Origin: Candidatus Solibacter sp.
Lineage (GTDB): Bacteria > Acidobacteriota > Terriglobia > Bryobacterales > Bryobacteraceae
Length of the DNA stretch: 14,938 bases
NCBI GenBank assembly: GCA_017883345.1
Contig: JADGNT010000028.1
Location: forward strand, 1 to 14,938
Direction of reading: 5' to 3'
Shown here piece after piece: positions 13,753-14,938 of the stretch. The notes beneath the pieces were generated by a model. It had not been told where the DNA came from. It did not search any database and worked only from the letters and a program-made list of their open reading frames with translations. A program made the translations under genes and the position numbers. The first letter of the stretch is position 1, and every line of letters starts with the position of its first letter.

Positions 13753-13918
13753 TCAATCCCCCAGGAACTTGCCGAACGCCCGCAGCCCCTTGACGTTGTC
13801 GCAGACCGCCTTGAGGCCCGCCGTCAGCGGGATCGCCAGCAAGAGGCCCGGTGCGTCCCACAGGAACCCCCAGATCATCAGCGAAAACGTCACCACTAGC
13901 GGATTCAAGTGAACTCGC
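13753..13918. repeat. Direct repeat copy B (AI-2E 3' end, in the larger gene)
   Basis: This is the 3' portion of the larger AI-2E permease gene that is duplicated at 11850-12015. Three of the encoded residues differ between copies: SLMIW/SLTIW, GFLWD/GFQWD and TAGLK/TAGIK. This copy continues into the rest of the gene and is therefore the likely source or the older allele. Confidence 0.9.
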
Positions 13919-14938
13919 GAACCCACGATCTTCGGGTACAGCACGTTCAACGCAACCAGGTGCAGCATCGCCACCGTCACCACCACCAGCACGTACACCG
14001 GCACCGCGTTCAAAGGCAGCGCCGCGAATAGCGGCGGAATCATGGCCAGCGGCAGTCCGATATACGGCACCAGGCTCATGAACCCGCTCAGCGGACCCAC
14101 CAGCATCGGGTAGGGCACGCGCAGCGCCCAAAACAGCGTCGAGCTGATCAACGCCAGCAGCAGACCCAGCACGAAGTTGCCCACCACAAAGGCCCGCACC
14201 ATGTCGGCAATCCCCTGCACGCTGCGCGCCGCGATCAGGCGATCCTCGCCGTGGAAGAATTGCAGGAAGCTGCGGTTGATGTGGTCCCGCCAGCTCAGCA
14301 TGAAGTACACCAGGAACGGGATGAACGACGCCATCAGCAGCACCTGGTACACCGAGCTCAGGCGCGAATAGACGTAATCGCCGATTGGCGTGCGCTCTTG
14401 AAGAATCCTTACTTCGGGGATCGCCCCCGGCATTGGCTGCGGCGCCGGCTGCGGCAGGGGCGTGGCGCCCTTCTTGCCCTTCTTGGCCGCCGTCAGCGCC
14501 TGCTCCTGCTGCTTGCGGCGCTCTTCTTCCTGGCGCTGCCGCGCGGGAACCAGCATCTTGTAGGTCTGGTCTTCCATGGCGGAGATCTTCTGCTGGATCC
14601 CGTCCACCAGGTCGGCGACGCGCTGCCCGTACTTCGGCAGCTCGTCGTAGAGACCCGACAGTTGCGAATACGCCCCCAGCCCGATGACGTAGAGCAGCGC
14701 CAGCGCGAACGAACACACCACGAAGCTGGCCAGGGAGCGCGGGAAGCGAATGCGCATCAACAGGGCCACGAACGGTTCCAAAATGAAGGCGATGGTCAGC
14801 GCGATCAGCGACGTGATAAAGAAAAGACGCCCCAGGTACAGGATGGCAATCACCACCCCCAGCGCCAGAATCGGCAAAGCGATGTGACGCGCCTCCCGAG
14901 CGGCGCTGGCGGTGCTGGATGAAGGCTGCGTTACGACG
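13753..14938 (-). CDS. AI-2E family transporter (TqsA/PerM-like), 5' end outside window
   Basis: The minus-strand frame ends with TGA at 13753-13755 and runs open through the right edge; a TTG at 14877 lies inside an already open, family-like reading (REARHIALPILALGVVIAIL), so the true start is probably outside. At least 394 codons are visible. The hydrophobic segments have the AI-2E/PerM pattern: an N-terminal pair (LPILALGVVIAILYLG and LIALTIAFILEPFVALL), a third (ASFVVCSFALALLYVIGLGA), then later segments including FVVGNFVLGLLLALISSTLF, SLVPYIGLPLAMIPPLFA, HLNPLVVTFSLMIWGFLWDA and GLLLAIPLTAG. Family members export autoinducer-2 or act as sodium/proton antiporters; substrate unknown here. 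The soluble domain holds a charged then Pro/Ala-rich insert (EEERRKQQEQ, later PLPQPAPQPMPG) about 110-155 residues after the TTG. Confidence 0.92.
   Translation of the reverse strand, partial: VVTQPSSSTASAAREARHIALPILALGVVIAILYLGRLFFITSLIALTIAFILEPFVALLMRIRFPRSLASFVVCSFALALLYVIGLGAYSQLSGLYDELPKYGQRVADLVDGIQQKISAMEDQTYKMLVPARQRQEEERRKQQEQALTAAKKGKKGATPLPQPAPQPMPGAIPEVRILQERTPIGDYVYSRLSSVYQVLLMASFIPFLVYFMLSWRDHINRSFLQFFHGEDRLIAARSVQGIADMVRAFVVGNFVLGLLLALISSTLFWALRVPYPMLVGPLSGFMSLVPYIGLPLAMIPPLFAALPLNAVPVYVLVVVTVAMLHLVALNVLYPKIVGSRVHLNPLVVTFSLMIWGFLWDAPGLLLAIPLTAGLKAVCDNVKGLRAFGKFLGD

Noticed and set aside
13628..14716. 362-codon open frame on the minus strand
   Set aside because: Out-of-frame reading of the AI-2E gene that also runs antisense into the cyclophilin gene; Arg/Ala/Gly-rich with no domain.
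14875..14877. TTG as the start codon of the AI-2E permease
   Set aside because: The frame is open upstream to the window edge and the upstream residues look family-like, so the real start is probably outside.

Overview
This is high-GC bacterial DNA that reads like Acidobacteriota, most probably the Solibacter/Bryobacter group. That placement is an inference from gene content, not from a marker gene: a DUF1501/DUF1553 (planctomycete/acidobacterial secretome) gene pair, secreted enzymes with twin-arginine-like N termini, a SYLF protein, a secreted cyclophilin, and many intergenic palindromes. There is no rRNA, tRNA, CRISPR array or intact transposase.

Layout. (1) 1-3718 is a rearranged DUF1501/DUF1553 region. 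It holds a DUF1501 gene cut by the left edge, the C-terminal part of a DUF1553 gene that has lost its 5' end (both minus), a small outer-membrane beta-barrel gene (minus), a 365-bp intergenic stretch with a terminator-like hairpin, and the C-terminal third of a second DUF1501 gene on the plus strand. (2) 3811-10845 is the orderly part, all minus strand. Transcription would run from an SCP2-type thiolase into a tightly packed set: TIM-barrel sugar isomerase/epimerase-like protein, amidohydrolase, alpha/beta hydrolase and aldehyde dehydrogenase. Junctions in the set are an 8-bp overlap, a 4-bp gap and a 1-bp overlap. A SYLF-domain protein follows 60 bp later. The set looks like a catabolic operon for an unknown sugar-acid, lactone or ester substrate, with its first three products predicted to be exported. 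(3) 10846-12248 is a decayed stretch: a 129-bp element made of back-to-back perfect hairpins, the remains of a RelE-type toxin and its antitoxin, a small HNH-like gene lacking two expected active-site residues, and a fused scrap of phosphotransacetylase plus the last 55 codons of an AI-2E transporter. (4) 12316-14938 is ordinary again: a PlsC-type acyltransferase and a secreted cyclophilin (plus strand), then a convergent AI-2E-family permease cut by the right edge. The 3' end of that permease is the parent or sister of the scrap at 11850-12015 (166 bp, 8 mismatches).

The observation most worth following is the hairpin element at 10933-11061. A shorter relative lies between the DUF1553 remnant and DUF1501 at about 1300-1336. 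The two share loop sequences and order, but their stems differ in a compensated way, as expected of a dispersed structured repeat or RNA. I see no complete new defence or metabolic system. Most of the novelty is in mobile or structured DNA and gene debris.
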